Origin: Hyphomicrobium_A sp963724945
Lineage (GTDB): Bacteria > Pseudomonadota > Alphaproteobacteria > Rhizobiales > Hyphomicrobiaceae
Assembly (NCBI GenBank): GCA_963724945.1
Contig: CAVRWL010000003.1
Span: forward strand, 248,001-312,000
DNA length: 64,000 bases
Reading direction: 5' to 3'
In this document: positions 63,938 through 64,000 of the stretch, piece by piece
How the letters are laid out: each line of letters starts with the position of its first letter
How positions within the stretch are numbered: the stretch's first letter is position 1
Translations under genes and position numbers: made by a program
The notes under the pieces: model-generated
What the model saw: the letters and a program-made list of their open reading frames with translations, nothing else
Told to the model about the DNA's origin: nothing
Database searches by the model: none

Positions 63938-64000
63938 CGTCCCCGCGTCCTTCGCGGCTGTCGGCCCAGATCAGACCAGATCGGGCCAGAGCCGAGCGCG

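Overview
The window looks like chromosome of a high-GC alphaproteobacterium of the Hyphomicrobiales, most probably Hyphomicrobium-like (inference). The reasons are an ethylmalonyl-CoA pathway cluster (mcd, ccr, ecm), a DUF4175/TIGR02302 protein, a two-domain dCTP deaminase of the rhizobial type, the lptM-lysA-argH neighbourhood, and a full CtrA-type site (TTAA-N7-TTAA). No rRNA, CRISPR array, integrase or insertion sequence was recognised. One tRNA (Leu, anticodon CAA) is present.

Layout. 1-7.3 kb: ethylmalonyl-CoA pathway genes interleaved with a YihY-type membrane protein and small hypotheticals. 7.4-9.1 kb: a small membrane protein, an AI-2E-type permease and tRNA-Leu behind a palindromic element. 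9.2-11.2 kb: the remains of a cytoplasmic group 3-type [NiFe]-hydrogenase operon, in which the front of the iron-sulfur beta subunit is joined to the rear of the catalytic large subunit, followed by an intact maturation protease. 11.4-15.5 kb: envelope genes (D,D-carboxypeptidase, small exported protein, flippase, CAP-domain lipoprotein). 15.9-27.1 kb: the least explained part, with a probable winged-helix protein, an 1131-residue protein carrying two NTPase modules (AAA-like and HerA/FtsK-like), a divergent bifunctional penicillin-binding protein, an 869-residue four-pass membrane protein and an unknown 196-residue protein, closed by a strong terminator. 27.3-34.8 kb: alpha-2-macroglobulin and PBP1C pair. 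34.9-37.0 kb: PHB-depolymerase-like lipoprotein and a predicted outer-membrane protein.

37.2-43.5 kb (minus strand): DUF4175 protein, lipoprotein, lysA, lptM, argH. 43.6-52.5 kb: tlpA, dapD, a cyclic-nucleotide-binding/FAD oxidoreductase, a group of tiny exported proteins, two badly frame-disrupted genes, and dapE. With lysA, dapD and dapE supply three steps of the succinylase route to diaminopimelate and lysine. 52.5-64 kb: small membrane proteins, an APC-like permease, a ZrgA-type zinc-uptake operon (DUF2946, ZrgA, ABC ATPase, permease, DUF3299), flavodoxin, an exported LamG/DUF1080-like protein, a GNAT-histone deacetylase fusion and dCTP deaminase.

A window-wide feature is the number of apparent frameshifts (mcd twice, AI-2E permease, hydrogenase, pbpC, DUF4175, lysA, FAD oxidoreductase, a small cNMP protein, the Zrg ATPase and permease, and many in 49.3-51.1 kb). 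Because they fall in core genes whose protein sequence continues cleanly in another frame, most are more likely consensus indel errors than real gene decay. The hydrogenase junction cannot be explained by single-base errors.
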